A stretch of 64,000 nt of DNA, from assembly GCF_002215215.1 (NCBI RefSeq), contig NZ_CP018632.1, positions 1,484,501-1,548,500 of the forward strand, in the 5' to 3' direction. Positions 9,704 through 20,586 of this stretch are shown piece after piece. Numbering within the stretch: the stretch's first letter is position 1; each line of letters starts with the position of its first letter. A program made the translations under genes and the position numbers. A model generated the notes under the pieces. That model was not told the DNA's origin and searched no databases. It saw only the letters and a list, made by a program, of their open reading frames with translations. The stretch is from Granulosicoccus antarcticus IMCC3135. Its GTDB lineage: Bacteria; Pseudomonadota; Gammaproteobacteria; Granulosicoccales; Granulosicoccaceae.

Positions 9704-12223
9704 TCAGATACCCGTGTCGCCCAGAACACGCTGCACATGATCGCCGAATTTCTCCGCATTCATGAAGCCGATGACACGTGCTGCCGGTAGTTCGCGTCCT
9801 GTGGCATCGTAAAAAATGATTCCAGGCGGACCAAACAAGTCAAATTGCTTAAGCAGGGCTTGATCGAGTGCATCGTTAGCTGTCACATCTGTCTGCACCA
9901 GCACCGCGTTGGCCAACAGATCCTGGACACGTTGATCGGTGAACGTGAACGCTTCCATTTCCTTGCAGCTGATGCACCAGTCAGCGTAAAAATCGAGCAT
10001 CACCGGGCGGCCTTGCTGTGTGGCTTGCAGAACCGCTTGCTGTAAACCATCAACGCCTTTGACGGTTACAAACTTCAGACCTTCGTGTGGCTGTGACGAA
10101 TTTCCAGCCTGGTCAGAAGAGACGCTGCCGAGACTCTTCAATGGTGTTCGGTAGCTGTTGTTGCCAGACAGTGCGCCCAGTAGCAGGGCCAGTCCGTAGA
10201 TGCCGATGATGATGCCAGAACCTTTGCCGAAGCGTTGCCAGCCGCTACTGTCGCGATTGGTCGAGTCGGTGGCGCCAAAGTAGATACCGCTCATGATGGC
10301 CAGTATGCCGTACAGCGCCATGGTGATCTGGACGGGCAGAAATCGTGAAATCATGTAGACCGCCATACCCAGAAGCAGAATGCCGAATACGTGTTTGGTG
10401 GCATTCATCCAGTTGCCCGTGCGGGGCAGCAGCCTGCCGGCTGAGGTACCAATCAATAACAGTGGTGCCCCCATGCCCAGGCCCAAGGCGAACAGGGCGG
10501 CACCGCCGATTACCGCATCACCCGTTTTGGCAATATAGATGAGCGCGCCCGCCAGTGGGGCCGTTACGCAGGGGCCGACAATAAGGGTGGAGATAAATCC
10601 CATGGCTGCCACACCGGTCACTTGTCCGCCACCTTGCTTGTTGGACCATTGGGTCAGTTTGGCTTGAATGCTGGCCGGCATTTGTAGTTCGAAGAATCCG
10701 AACATGGAAAGCGAGAGCGCCACGAACAATACGGCAATCAGCGATAGCACCCAGGGGTTCTGCAGGAAAATCTGCACGTTGTAGCCGGATAGGCCGACGA
10801 TTACACCGACAATGGCGTATGTGCTTGCCATGACCAGTACGTAAACGAGTGACAGAGAGAACGCGCGCCGAGTGCTCATGGATCCGCCTTGACCAACAAT
10901 GAGGCTGGAGAGAATCGGGATCATGGGTAATACGCAGGGGGTGAAAGCCAGCAATAGACCGAGACCAAAAAAAGTAGCCACGTTCAGCCACAGAGAGTTG
11001 GCGCTCAGCATCGAGAACAGACGATCCTGTTCAGACTGGGGCAGCTCGTCAGCCGGAGTCGGGGCTGCGATTTTCGGGGCTGTCTTTGCCGGTGATGTAC
11101 TGACTGGGCTTGAGGATGAGTCGCTGCTTGCTGCCAGCTTTGCTCTTAATGTCTCCTCATCCATGCCCGAAGGTGTGCTGTCGAAGCTGACAGGCAGGGT
11201 GGCGGTGCTGGGCGGGAAGCAGACTCCAATATCGGCACAACCCTGATAGTTCAGCTGCAGGCTGGCTTTTGCTGAGAGTGCAAGCTGTGCCGGTGGGTCA
11301 AGGATCAGCCGTGCTTCTGCGACATCACGCAGAATGCGGACATTGCCGAAAAATTCATCGTACTGCTCGACACCCGGATCTATGTCAGCGCTGACGACCT
11401 GTGCGCCACCGGCATCTGTGAGCGAGAAAGAGAGTTTGTCGCGATACAGGTAATAACCGGGTTCGATCTGCCAGCGGATGATCAGCTCCCGATCATTGGC
11501 TGTCATGACCTGTGGCAGGTAGGCCAGATCGGGTGGCAGGAGTTCTTCCTGGACAGGGCTGTCGCCGAAGAGTCCTGCGACCGGCTTGGCATTGATCAGC
11601 GGTGAGGCAAGGCTACTGCTTTCCTTGCTGCTGCCTAATGTGCTTTCCTTGTTGCTACCTGATGTGCTTTGCTGCGGCAGCTCGACATCCAGCTCGACGC
11701 TGGTGGGTGGATAACACAGTCCAATATCTGCGCATCCCTGGAACTTTACCGACAGTCTGACCGATTGCAGTGGTTCGCTCGTCGTGTAGTCCAGCCCCAT
11801 GCTCGCCGTGTCGCGAAAGGTTGCCTGTTCGCCGAAGAAATCATCGGAAACCACAATGGCTTCTGAAAATTCAGGCGCGCCCAGCGTGATACTTGCGGTG
11901 CTGGCCAGTCCGGAGGGCGACAGGGAGCTGACCTCTTCTACCTGAAAGCTGGTTTTGTCACGGTACAGGTAGTATCCGTCGGCAATGGCGAACTCAAGGC
12001 TGATCTTGTCTGCAGACACTTGCGTCACGGAGGGGACAAACGCCTCCAGAGGCGACATTGGGTCACTGCCACCGAGCAAATTGGTTGCGGCCATAGTGCC
12101 CAGGGGGAGCAATGCCAGTGTAGCAAGCAGGTACAAGCCTGCGGCCGATTGACGAGCGGCTGCAAAGCGTAGGCGAATGGATGAAAGCATGGCAGGAATC
12201 AAGCTGAGAGAATGCGAAGTCAC
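9704..12223 (-). CDS. dsbD: Thiol:disulfide interchange protein DsbD with duplicated alpha domain
   Basis: An 839-residue DsbD that carries reducing equivalents from cytoplasmic thioredoxin across the inner membrane to periplasmic thiols. After a signal-anchor come two tandem alpha (DsbDn) domains, each ending in QGCADIG(L/V)C(Y/F)PP, with cysteine pairs at 164/170 and 329/335. Then follows the beta domain with membrane cysteines in FTPCVLPM and VGPCVTAP, and a C-terminal thioredoxin-like gamma domain with WCISC. Usual DsbD has one alpha domain and about 570 residues, so the extra length is explained by the duplication plus Ser-rich linkers. GTG 12223 has GGAA upstream; ATG 12190 is an alternative. 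In Pseudomonas dsbD neighbours aroQ-accB; here it neighbours fxsA-groESL. Confidence 0.95.
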   Translation of the reverse strand: MTSHSLSLIPAMLSSIRLRFAAARQSAAGLYLLATLALLPLGTMAATNLLGGSDPMSPLEAFVPSVTQVSADKISLEFAIADGYYLYRDKTSFQVEEVSSLSPSGLASTASITLGAPEFSEAIVVSDDFFGEQATFRDTASMGLDYTTSEPLQSVRLSVKFQGCADIGLCYPPTSVELDVELPQQSTSGSNKESTLGSSKESSSLASPLINAKPVAGLFGDSPVQEELLPPDLAYLPQVMTANDRELIIRWQIEPGYYLYRDKLSFSLTDAGGAQVVSADIDPGVEQYDEFFGNVRILRDVAEARLILDPPAQLALSAKASLQLNYQGCADIGVCFPPSTATLPVSFDSTPSGMDEETLRAKLAASSDSSSSPVSTSPAKTAPKIAAPTPADELPQSEQDRLFSMLSANSLWLNVATFFGLGLLLAFTPCVLPMIPILSSLIVGQGGSMSTRRAFSLSLVYVLVMASTYAIVGVIVGLSGYNVQIFLQNPWVLSLIAVLFVALSLSMFGFFELQMPASIQAKLTQWSNKQGGGQVTGVAAMGFISTLIVGPCVTAPLAGALIYIAKTGDAVIGGAALFALGLGMGAPLLLIGTSAGRLLPRTGNWMNATKHVFGILLLGMAVYMISRFLPVQITMALYGILAIMSGIYFGATDSTNRDSSGWQRFGKGSGIIIGIYGLALLLGALSGNNSYRTPLKSLGSVSSDQAGNSSQPHEGLKFVTVKGVDGLQQAVLQATQQGRPVMLDFYADWCISCKEMEAFTFTDQRVQDLLANAVLVQTDVTANDALDQALLKQFDLFGPPGIIFYDATGRELPAARVIGFMNAEKFGDHVQRVLGDTGI

Positions 12224-12337
12224 TGATATTTCCGGGCAGACTGAGCCACCTTGTTAAAGCGTCATGCGAAGATGGGTTATTCGAGGTTCACTATTGTACG
12301 GCTTGCTTCTGACGTGAACCTGACAACGGCCAGCTTG

Positions 12338-12484
12338 TCATACGGGTTCCTGCTGTAAAATCTGCTGCCGTGTCCTGCCGGCAGGCGGTCTGACCTGTAG
12401 ACAGTTATCGTCACTACAGACAAAAGTCGTATCGTCGTAATCAGCCAACGCTTGTTTGAGCGGTAATACGTCGATAGGTTCCAT
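12338..12484 (-). CDS. Possible small protein (48 aa), unassigned
   Basis: An open frame of 48 codons from ATG 12484 to TGA at 12338-12340, beginning MEPIDVLPLKQALADYDD and containing two cysteines (VCSDDNC). It lies in the 282-base gap between the divergent dsbD and fxsA genes, so it is not a shadow of a larger gene. The composition looks like a soluble acidic protein. The ribosome-binding site is poor (CCGGAT) and I know no family match, so it may be chance. It would start 22 bases from the fxsA start on the opposite strand. Confidence 0.25.
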   Translation of the reverse strand: MEPIDVLPLKQALADYDDTTFVCSDDNCLQVRPPAGRTRQQILQQEPV

Positions 12485-12505
12485 TTTGAAAATCCGGAGT
12501 TTGTG

Positions 12506-13084
12506 ATGCCTTACGCACTACTGTTGTTCATATCATTGCCAATCATCGAGATCGCAGTAATGCTCAGGGTTGGAGACGCCATCGGCTGGCTCCCCACGTT
12601 GGCTATCGTCATTCTGACCGCCTTTATCGGCACCACATTATTACGACAGCAGGGTCTGGCCACGCTTAACACCGCTCGTCAGCGGCTGGATGCGGGTGAA
12701 ATGCCAGCTCAGCAAATGCTGGAAGGCATGCTGTTGCTGCTGGGTGGTGTCCTGTTGTTGACACCTGGTTTCGTGACCGATGCCTTCGGGTTTGCTTGCG
12801 TGCTGCCTGTCACTCGCCAATGGCTGGCGAACAAGATCGCTTCACGCTCCATTGTCAGTGTCGGTGGTGTTGTGGGATTTGGAAGTGGGGCGGGGCGGCA
12901 GCGAGGCGGCCCGTCAGCCAAGGGCGGAACCACGATTGGATCTGGATCGACCGCTGGTGCTCGTCATAGCGATGCCCACTCTGCAGAATCCAGCGCCAGT
13001 GGTGGTCGACCTCAGCCCTCGACTCCTAGTCCAGAGTCGTCCGGAGAGGTCATTGATGCCGATTTCAAGCGAATTGATAAATAG
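12506..13084 (+). CDS. fxsA: FxsA family membrane protein
   Basis: A 192-residue cytoplasmic-membrane protein of the FxsA family. In E. coli overproduction of FxsA relieves phage T7 exclusion by F plasmids; the normal role is unknown. The N-terminal half has the family pattern: LFISLPIIEIAVMLRVGDAIGW, then TAFIGTTLLRQQGL, and a third hydrophobic stretch LLLLGGVLLLTPGFVTDAFG. The C-terminal 60 residues are a Gly/Ser-rich low-complexity tail that varies in this family. ATG 12506 is preferred to the GTG one codon upstream because GGAG (12496-12499) lies six bases before it. FxsA next to groESL is a common gammaproteobacterial arrangement. Confidence 0.9.
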   Translation: MPYALLLFISLPIIEIAVMLRVGDAIGWLPTLAIVILTAFIGTTLLRQQGLATLNTARQRLDAGEMPAQQMLEGMLLLLGGVLLLTPGFVTDAFGFACVLPVTRQWLANKIASRSIVSVGGVVGFGSGAGRQRGGPSAKGGTTIGSGSTAGARHSDAHSAESSASGGRPQPSTPSPESSGEVIDADFKRIDK

Positions 13085-13188
13085 AATTATATTGCCTGAA
13101 ATGGCCGTCTGTAGCGCTTTATTGACTGAGTAGGTGTTTTTTGCCACCTGGTTCTGCAAGTTACAGGCAAATTTGTTGGTCCCGAGAC

Positions 13189-13216
13189 TTGATATTGTGG
13201 CTGTCGACATTAGAAT
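13189..13216 (+). promoter_or_regulatory. Probable sigma70 promoter of groESL
   Basis: TTGATA at 13189-13194 and TAGAAT at 13211-13216 are separated by 16 bases, a good match to the sigma70 -35 and -10 consensus. The predicted transcription start falls inside the adjacent CIRCE element, the usual arrangement for HrcA repression. I see no strong sigma32 promoter, though one could be present in degenerate form. Confidence 0.65.
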
Positions 13217-13242
13217 TAGCACTCCTTAGGGGAGAGTGCTAA
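13216..13242 (+). promoter_or_regulatory. CIRCE operator (HrcA binding site)
   Basis: A perfect inverted repeat TTAGCACTC, nine-base spacer, GAGTGCTAA matches the CIRCE consensus exactly. CIRCE is the operator of the heat-shock repressor HrcA. It sits 66 bases before the groES start and overlaps the predicted start of transcription, so groESL should be repressed by HrcA and induced by heat. E. coli lacks this system, whereas several other gammaproteobacteria have it. The hrcA gene is not in the window. Confidence 0.95.
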
Positions 13243-13308
13243 CAATGGTGCTCAACGCTCCTTTTGGACCTTATTTTTCACAGTTGATTTTTTCGGAGTC
13301 GTATTGGT

Positions 13309-13596
13309 ATGAACATTCGTCCGTTGCATGACCGCGTGGTCGTCAAGCGCATGGAAGAAGAGCGCACGAGTGCCGGTGGCATTGTAATTCCTGATTCAGC
13401 TACTGAGAAGCCAGTTCGTGGTGAAGTGCTGTCAGTTGGTAAAGGCAAAATCGCTGAAAATGGCGATGTACGCCCTCTGGACCTGAAAGTAGGTGACCAG
13501 GTTCTGTTCGGCAAGTATTCCGGCACCGAAATCAAGATTGACGGTGAAGAAGTACTGGTTATGCGTGAAGACGACATCATGGGTGTTTTCGAGTAA
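13309..13596 (+). CDS. groES: Co-chaperonin GroES
   Basis: A 95-residue GroES that forms the heptameric lid of the GroEL folding chamber. It begins [20 protein letters not shown], contains the mobile loop [15 protein letters not shown] and ends in [12 protein letters not shown], all typical. It follows the CIRCE-controlled promoter and is co-transcribed with groEL after a 90-base gap. Full length and intact. Confidence 0.98.
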   Translation: MNIRPLHDRVVVKRMEEERTSAGGIVIPDSATEKPVRGEVLSVGKGKIAENGDVRPLDLKVGDQVLFGKYSGTEIKIDGEEVLVMREDDIMGVFE

Positions 13597-13662
13597 AACC
13601 CCGCAGTCGTGTCCCAACTGGCTGGCGGTTGCAGCTAGAGCTCCCATCCAGTCATTTCCTGA

Positions 13663-15330
<1,668 letters not shown>

Positions 15331-15375
15331 GGCATTCGCCTTTATCATGTGAGTTAACGCTCATCAAGTAGTATC

Positions 15376-15403
15376 AAAACCCCCGCTCAATGCGGGGGTT
15401 TTG
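15376..15403 (+). terminator. Rho-independent terminator after groEL
   Basis: AAAACCCCCGC and GCGGGGGTTTT form an eleven-base perfect stem with a five-base loop, the distal arm ending in TTTT. It follows groEL by 45 bases and would terminate the groESL transcript; the A-run on the other arm means it could also work in reverse. Confidence 0.92.
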
Positions 15404-15508
15404 CGTTGTGGATGTGACAAAGTGTGGCGAGTTCGATTCGTGCTTAAGCGTCTGGGGATGGTGCCGATACCAGTTTTATCGGGATGCTAATACCTGCATT
15501 TCACTCCC

Positions 15509-17632
15509 ATGTACCCAACAGGACGGGATTTTTTGAATTTTCGCGCATTCACAAGCACGGTCTATCGCTCGCGGGCAATACAAGCATTGTCCGGATCGGT
15601 TGCACTCACGCTATTGATCGTGCAGCTGACGTTGTTCTACCCGTCGATCTACGAACAATACGAGTCTCAGATCATCGAGCAATCGAGAGTAGAGCTGGCG
15701 TTGGTACGTGCCGCTTTTTTCAACGCGGACCCTGAGCAGATAAGCGTCCCGGACACGCTGTTGAGTGATTCTCTGGTGGGCCTGGTACTTGTGGATGCCT
15801 CGGGCAGGCTTCTGCTCAACAAGGGCAACACCTTCGACTATGTGCATGACAGCGGTGCCAGCGTAACTGAGTCCGGTACTGTGCATTCAGAAAACTGGAC
15901 CATCCCGGCGAAGACGAGTTCTCTGTCAGGTATCGGCTTTATTGAGCGTGAGCAAATTGTGAACGCTGCACTGTTCAAGGCATTGGGGCTCAGTGCATTT
16001 GCCTTGCTAACCAGTTTGACAGGCGCTCTTGTGGCCATGTTTGGCGCACACCGATGGTATGTCGGCCCTATAGAGCAGCTGATCGGTGCGCTCAGGGACA
16101 GCCGTGAGAATAGTGAGGGACAGTTGCCGGAGTCTATCGAGGTTACTGATGGAAACGATTTGCGTCCTCTGGCTGAAGAGTTCAACGGTCTGATCGAGGC
16201 TCAGCGCAAGGCTGCCAGGCAGGTGAAGGTCAAGCAGCAGTATCTGGAATTCGCCGCTCACCATGATCCGCTGACTCATTTGCCCAACCGGCTCATGTTC
16301 GAGGATACCTTGAAGCGTACGGTGACTGAGACCATTGCTTCAGGCCTCAAGTTTGCTGTTTTTCTTGTTGATCTGGACAATTTCAAATTCTTCAACGATC
16401 AGTACGGGCATCTGGTTGGTGACAAGATGGTGGCGGAGGTGGGCAATCGTTTGCGCACCATGATGCGAGATATTGATCTGGTTGCACGGCTTGACGGTGA
16501 TGAGTTTGTGGTTATCCAGAGAGATGTGGAAGATACGGATTCGGCTGAAGAGGTTGCCAGGCGCATCATGAACGTTGCGACAGCTCCTTATGAATACCGG
16601 GGCTTTACGCTCAAGACGGCGGTGTCCGTCGGAATTTCATCGTTTCCTGATGATGTGCATGTGCAGCAGGACGAGCATATGCTGGGCGAGGAAATCGTCA
16701 ACAATGCCGCCGTGGCGCTTCAGGAAGCGAAGAGTAACGGCAAGAATCAGTATCAGCTGTTCAACGAAAAAATGCGGCTCAGGCTGACAGCCAGAATCAG
16801 GCTGGAGCAAGACCTTAAAATTGCTTTGCAGGATGAGCAGTTTGAGGTGTATTACCAGCCCAAGATCAACATCCATACTCGCCAATGCACGGGGGCTGAA
16901 GCATTGGTTCGTTGGCGTCATCCAGTCAATGGTTTTGTCTCCCCCGATGCGTTTGTGCCGGTTTGTGAAGAGACGGGTCTCATTATTGAGTTGGGGGCCT
17001 GGATTTTAAGGACTGCCTGTATCAAGACGCGTGAGTTGCAGGAGCAGGGTTATCCGGGACTGAATGTCGCTGTCAATATATCGGCTGTCCAGTTCACCGA
17101 TGGTGGGCTCTTGCCTATGGTTGTTCGGGCACTGGAAGAGTCTGGTCTCGCTTCCGAATTACTGGAATTGGAGATCACCGAAAGTGCTGTGATGCACGAT
17201 CCTGAAGAAGTTATCCTGTCTTTGCACGAGCTGAGTGAACACGGCATGAAGCTGGCAATTGACGACTTCGGTACAGGATATTCTTCGTTGGCGTATCTCA
17301 AACGCTTCCCTGTCAACACCTTGAAGATCGATCGGGCATTCATTACTGATATATCCAGTGATAATGATGATGTAGCGATTGTCGAAGCGGTGCTGGGGTT
17401 GGGCAAGCACTTCAATATGAAAGTTGTTGCGGAAGGCGTCGAAGACGAGGAGCAGCTGAATTTTCTGAAAGCCCAGGGCTGTGATATCGCTCAGGGGTAT
17501 TTCATCAGCAAACCGTTAAGCTCGGAGCAATACAATCATTGGCTTGAACGCTGGCCATATGGCGTGCAGTCCGGCAGCGTAATCAGAATGCCTGAGTTAC
17601 CTGCACCAGACAGAACCGGAACAGACGATTGA
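15509..17632 (+). CDS. Membrane GGDEF/EAL c-di-GMP phosphodiesterase
   Basis: A 707-residue signalling protein. An N-terminal membrane helix (about residues 25-45), an extracytoplasmic segment of about 110 residues and a second helix (about 150-180) frame a periplasmic sensor. A HAMP-like linker follows, then GGDEF and EAL domains. The GGDEF signature is altered to DGDEF, so cyclase activity is doubtful. The EAL domain looks intact: EALVRW, VNISAVQF, LEITESA, IDDFGTGYSS, LKIDRAF, AEGVED and AQGYFISKP supply the metal and catalytic residues. It should degrade c-di-GMP, possibly with GTP regulation through the altered GGDEF. The start lacks a strong ribosome-binding site. The gene stands alone between groEL and tag. 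Confidence 0.88.
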   Translation: MYPTGRDFLNFRAFTSTVYRSRAIQALSGSVALTLLIVQLTLFYPSIYEQYESQIIEQSRVELALVRAAFFNADPEQISVPDTLLSDSLVGLVLVDASGRLLLNKGNTFDYVHDSGASVTESGTVHSENWTIPAKTSSLSGIGFIEREQIVNAALFKALGLSAFALLTSLTGALVAMFGAHRWYVGPIEQLIGALRDSRENSEGQLPESIEVTDGNDLRPLAEEFNGLIEAQRKAARQVKVKQQYLEFAAHHDPLTHLPNRLMFEDTLKRTVTETIASGLKFAVFLVDLDNFKFFNDQYGHLVGDKMVAEVGNRLRTMMRDIDLVARLDGDEFVVIQRDVEDTDSAEEVARRIMNVATAPYEYRGFTLKTAVSVGISSFPDDVHVQQDEHMLGEEIVNNAAVALQEAKSNGKNQYQLFNEKMRLRLTARIRLEQDLKIALQDEQFEVYYQPKINIHTRQCTGAEALVRWRHPVNGFVSPDAFVPVCEETGLIIELGAWILRTACIKTRELQEQGYPGLNVAVNISAVQFTDGGLLPMVVRALEESGLASELLELEITESAVMHDPEEVILSLHELSEHGMKLAIDDFGTGYSSLAYLKRFPVNTLKIDRAFITDISSDNDDVAIVEAVLGLGKHFNMKVVAEGVEDEEQLNFLKAQGCDIAQGYFISKPLSSEQYNHWLERWPYGVQSGSVIRMPELPAPDRTGTDD

Positions 17633-17729
17633 GGCTGGGAATTGTCGGGTAGGTGTACGATGCCAGTGACTGGCATTATATCCAGTTGCCGTGTAAGCTT
17701 TTGCTTTCCATGGCGATGACTGACTGACG

Positions 17730-18305
17730 ATGGCCGACTCTCTTGATTTGCGCTGCAGCTGGTGTCAGGGTAGTGATTTATATCGCCACTACCACGACAC
17801 TGAATGGGGCGTGCCCTGCAGGGATTCAATGCAGCTGTTCGAGTTGCTTAATCTGGAAGGTCAGCAGGCCGGGCTCAGCTGGATCACCATTCTCAACAAG
17901 CGCGAAGGCTATCGGCAGTTGTTTGCAGGCTTTGATCCGGTCAAGATTGCCCGCTTCACGGATGCCAAACTTGACAAGATTGCGAGCAATCCGCTCATCG
18001 TGCGGCATCGGCAAAAGGTGGAATCCATTCGCAGTAATGCGCACGCCTGGCTGGCGATGAGGGAGGCAGGTCAGGATTTTTCAGAGTTTGTCTGGTCCTA
18101 CGTCAACCACGAAGCTATCGACAATGCGCGTACTTGCATGAGTGAGGTGCCGGCTAAAACAGATGCTTCAACGGCTATGAGTAAGCAGCTGAAGAAGCTG
18201 GGCTTTGCCTTTGTCGGACCGACAACCTGTTACGCCTTCATGCAAGCGGGCGGAATGGTGAACGATCACCTGACAAGCTGCCCTAGACATCCTGAAGTTG
18301 CCTGA
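17730..18305 (+). CDS. tag: DNA-3-methyladenine glycosylase I
   Basis: A 191-residue Tag glycosylase that excises 3-methyladenine from alkylated DNA. Family segments are CSWCQGSDLYRHYHDTEWGVP at the N-terminus, LNLEGQQAGLSWITILNKRE near residue 45, FAFVGPTTCYAFMQAGGMVNDH near 155 and a closing CPRH. The N-terminal Cys and C-terminal His/Cys are the structural zinc ligands. The window also carries an unrelated AlkA-type glycosylase, so two alkylation-repair enzymes are present. It is convergent with the DUF924 gene. Confidence 0.95.
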   Translation: MADSLDLRCSWCQGSDLYRHYHDTEWGVPCRDSMQLFELLNLEGQQAGLSWITILNKREGYRQLFAGFDPVKIARFTDAKLDKIASNPLIVRHRQKVESIRSNAHAWLAMREAGQDFSEFVWSYVNHEAIDNARTCMSEVPAKTDASTAMSKQLKKLGFAFVGPTTCYAFMQAGGMVNDHLTSCPRHPEVA

Positions 18306-18384
18306 TTAGCTGAAATCTTGGGAGCCTGTCCGAGAATCGCACCCGCAGTCGACCTGTCTATTCCCGGATTGGCTTCTGGGCCCG

Positions 18385-19023
18385 CTATTGACCGAAACGC
18401 TTGTTGCTTTGCGCCATCCAGTCCAGTTCTTCGCTTGTGCTGGTGCGACCCAGTGCCTTGTTTCGATAAGGGTAGCGGCCAAATTGGTCGACAATTCGCT
18501 TGTGTTCATGCGCGGATGACAAGGTGCTGGTAGCAAATTTGTGCAGCTCCGGAGTGCCCTGCTCGCGTGTCAGGGCTTCGAACAGTGCAACGGATCTGAG
18601 CTGAGATTCTGGCGATTCGTCATGTTCCAGGGGCAAGTAGCAAAATACTTTCTGAGTCAGCGAGAATGACTCCACGTAGCGCATGGAAATAGCATGTTGA
18701 CAGGCTGCCAGTGCCTGATCGTCAGCAGCAAAGGCATCGGCTGTGCCACGATGAATATTGCGATTGAACTGATCAAGAAGGACAATCAGTGCCAGTGTGC
18801 TGTCCGCCGATTGCAGCCAGTGGTCCAGTTGGCCGCTCCGGGCGAGCTCGAGCAGGTCGCCAAAGCGGGTTTGTAGTTCCAGGTCCAGTTTTTTTCCACC
18901 GCTGAACCAGCGTTTGGACTGGGGCAGGTCCATCCGTCCACTGGCCTCATCTTTGAACCAGAACCGGAGTACGGATTCAGGAGTTTGCTCAACAGAGGGC
19001 TGATTGTCGGTGATTGCATTCAT
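18385..19023 (-). CDS. DUF924 family protein
   Basis: About 212 residues of the DUF924 family, a helical TPR-like fold of unknown function. Recognisable are VLRFWFKDEASGRMD, KRWFSGGKKLD, LIVLLDQFNRNIHRGTADAF, FCYLPLEHDESPESQLRSVA, RIVDQFGRYPYRNKALGR and TSEELDWM. The frame stays open upstream to 19266, but residues before the ATG at 19023 are Asn/Ser-rich and unlike the family, which normally begins just before LRFWF; ATG 19149 is the main alternative. No operon partner is evident; it is convergent with tag and divergent from the DUF4197 gene. Confidence 0.85.
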   Translation of the reverse strand: MNAITDNQPSVEQTPESVLRFWFKDEASGRMDLPQSKRWFSGGKKLDLELQTRFGDLLELARSGQLDHWLQSADSTLALIVLLDQFNRNIHRGTADAFAADDQALAACQHAISMRYVESFSLTQKVFCYLPLEHDESPESQLRSVALFEALTREQGTPELHKFATSTLSSAHEHKRIVDQFGRYPYRNKALGRTSTSEELDWMAQSNKRFGQ

Positions 19024-19301
19024 GGGGAGGGCAGAAGTGTTGTCTGGTATGGGTGTATTGCTTGAATAGCGAGTTTGTGGCATTGCGATGACACTGCCCT
19101 TGCTGTTGATACTGGGCAATGTGCCGTTATTGTTATTGACATTCGTCATTGTGCCGTGTAATTGGCGATGAGCTTTGCACTGTATCCATACTCGGTCTAT
19201 GGTCAGTGCTTTGATATACTCCGTGTCATGCGCAGCTGGCAGACCTTTACAGGCCGCTGAAAGCACCTGCGGTACTACCTACAATTGTGGAAAATCTTCA
19301 T

Positions 19302-20036
19302 ATGAGTGTACGCGTTACGAGTCTTATCCTCTGCGGTGCCCTGTTAGGCGGCTGTGCAAGTAATAACCCTCAGCTAGCAGACCTTAAAGCCGCTGCGGAA
19401 TCAGCGCTGAGTGGTGAGTCGTCCAGTGGTCCTCTGAGTATTGACGAGATCACACGCGGCCTCAAGGAGGCATTGACAACTGGCTCCAATGCGGTTGTGG
19501 CGCAACTGGGCAAGCCAAACGGTTTCAGTGATGACCCCATTATTCATATCCCACTGCCTAGTTCTCTGGCCAAGGCGCGTGATTTTGCCAGCAAAGTGGG
19601 TCTGGAAGGCTCATTTGACGATCTGGAGCTGAAACTCAACCAAGCTGCAGAGCAGGCTACGCCAAAGGCGCAGGCCTTGTTCGTTGATGCTATCAGCGAG
19701 ATGAGTGTCGATGATGCCAAAGGCATTCTGTCGGGCCCTGACGATGCGGCTACCAGCTATTTTCGTGACAAGACCGGGTCCCAGTTGCAGTCGCAAATGC
19801 GGCCTATCATCGATCAGGCGCTGGCCAGTGTAGGGGCGGTTGGTACATTCAACGATCTTTTGTCCAAGTACAATAATATTCCCCTGGCACCGAAACTCGA
19901 TGCCGATCTGACCGGTTATGTGACCGAAGAAGGATCAGAAGGCATTTTTCATTATCTGGCAGAGGAAGAAAAAGCGATTCGCGAGAACCCGCTTAAACGC
20001 ACCTCTGAAATCCTGCGCCGCGTATTCGGAAGCTGA
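19302..20036 (+). CDS. DUF4197 family lipoprotein
   Basis: A 244-residue predicted lipoprotein. The signal ends in the lipobox LLGGC, so the mature protein would be lipid-anchored from Cys near residue 18. The rest matches the DUF4197 family: [37 protein letters not shown] and FRDKTGSQL. The function of this family is unknown. ATG 19302 is chosen over an in-frame GTG at 19287; it has TGGAAA about ten bases before it and gives a standard signal peptide. It ends seven bases before fabA. Confidence 0.85.
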   Translation: MSVRVTSLILCGALLGGCASNNPQLADLKAAAESALSGESSSGPLSIDEITRGLKEALTTGSNAVVAQLGKPNGFSDDPIIHIPLPSSLAKARDFASKVGLEGSFDDLELKLNQAAEQATPKAQALFVDAISEMSVDDAKGILSGPDDAATSYFRDKTGSQLQSQMRPIIDQALASVGAVGTFNDLLSKYNNIPLAPKLDADLTGYVTEEGSEGIFHYLAEEEKAIRENPLKRTSEILRRVFGS

Positions 20037-20043
20037 AACCAAC

Positions 20044-20574
20044 ATGAACCCCCCAGAACTGACTGACCGACATTCATTCGACCGTGAAGAACTTATCGCC
20101 TGTGGACGCGGCGAATTGTTCGGTGAGGGCAATGCCCGACTGCCTTTACCGAATATGCTCATGTTCGATCGCATCACCAGTATTACAGCCGATGGAGGAG
20201 CTGCAGGCAAAGGGCAGGTCATCGCTGAACTGGACATCAACCCTGAGCTGTGGTTCTTCGGATGCCATTTTGAGAGCGATCCGGTCATGCCGGGTTGTCT
20301 GGGACTGGATGCCATGTGGCAGCTGGTTGGCTTCTTTCTTGGCTGGAAGGGCAATCCGGGCAGGGGACGAGCGCTGGGTTCTGGTGAAGTGAAATTCTTC
20401 GGTCAGGTCCTGCCAACCGCCAAGGTGGTACGCTATGAACTTACTATCAACCGACTTATCGAAAGAAAGCTGGTCATGGGCATCGCCGATGGCCGCATGC
20501 TGGTCGACGACCGTGAAATCTACACGGCTCGTGACCTGCGAGTTGGTCTATTCACATCCACTGAAGATTTCTAA
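20044..20574 (+). CDS. fabA: 3-hydroxydecanoyl-ACP dehydratase/isomerase FabA
   Basis: A 176-residue FabA that dehydrates 3-hydroxydecanoyl-ACP and isomerises trans-2- to cis-3-decenoyl-ACP, committing carbon to unsaturated fatty acids. The catalytic His75 lies in [14 protein letters not shown] and Asp89 in LGLDAMWQ, equivalent to the E. coli pair. The length is close to the usual 171. It is followed after 12 bases by fabB, the standard pair of the anaerobic unsaturated fatty acid pathway. Confidence 0.97.
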   Translation: MNPPELTDRHSFDREELIACGRGELFGEGNARLPLPNMLMFDRITSITADGGAAGKGQVIAELDINPELWFFGCHFESDPVMPGCLGLDAMWQLVGFFLGWKGNPGRGRALGSGEVKFFGQVLPTAKVVRYELTINRLIERKLVMGIADGRMLVDDREIYTARDLRVGLFTSTEDF

Positions 20575-20586
20575 AGAGATCGCATC

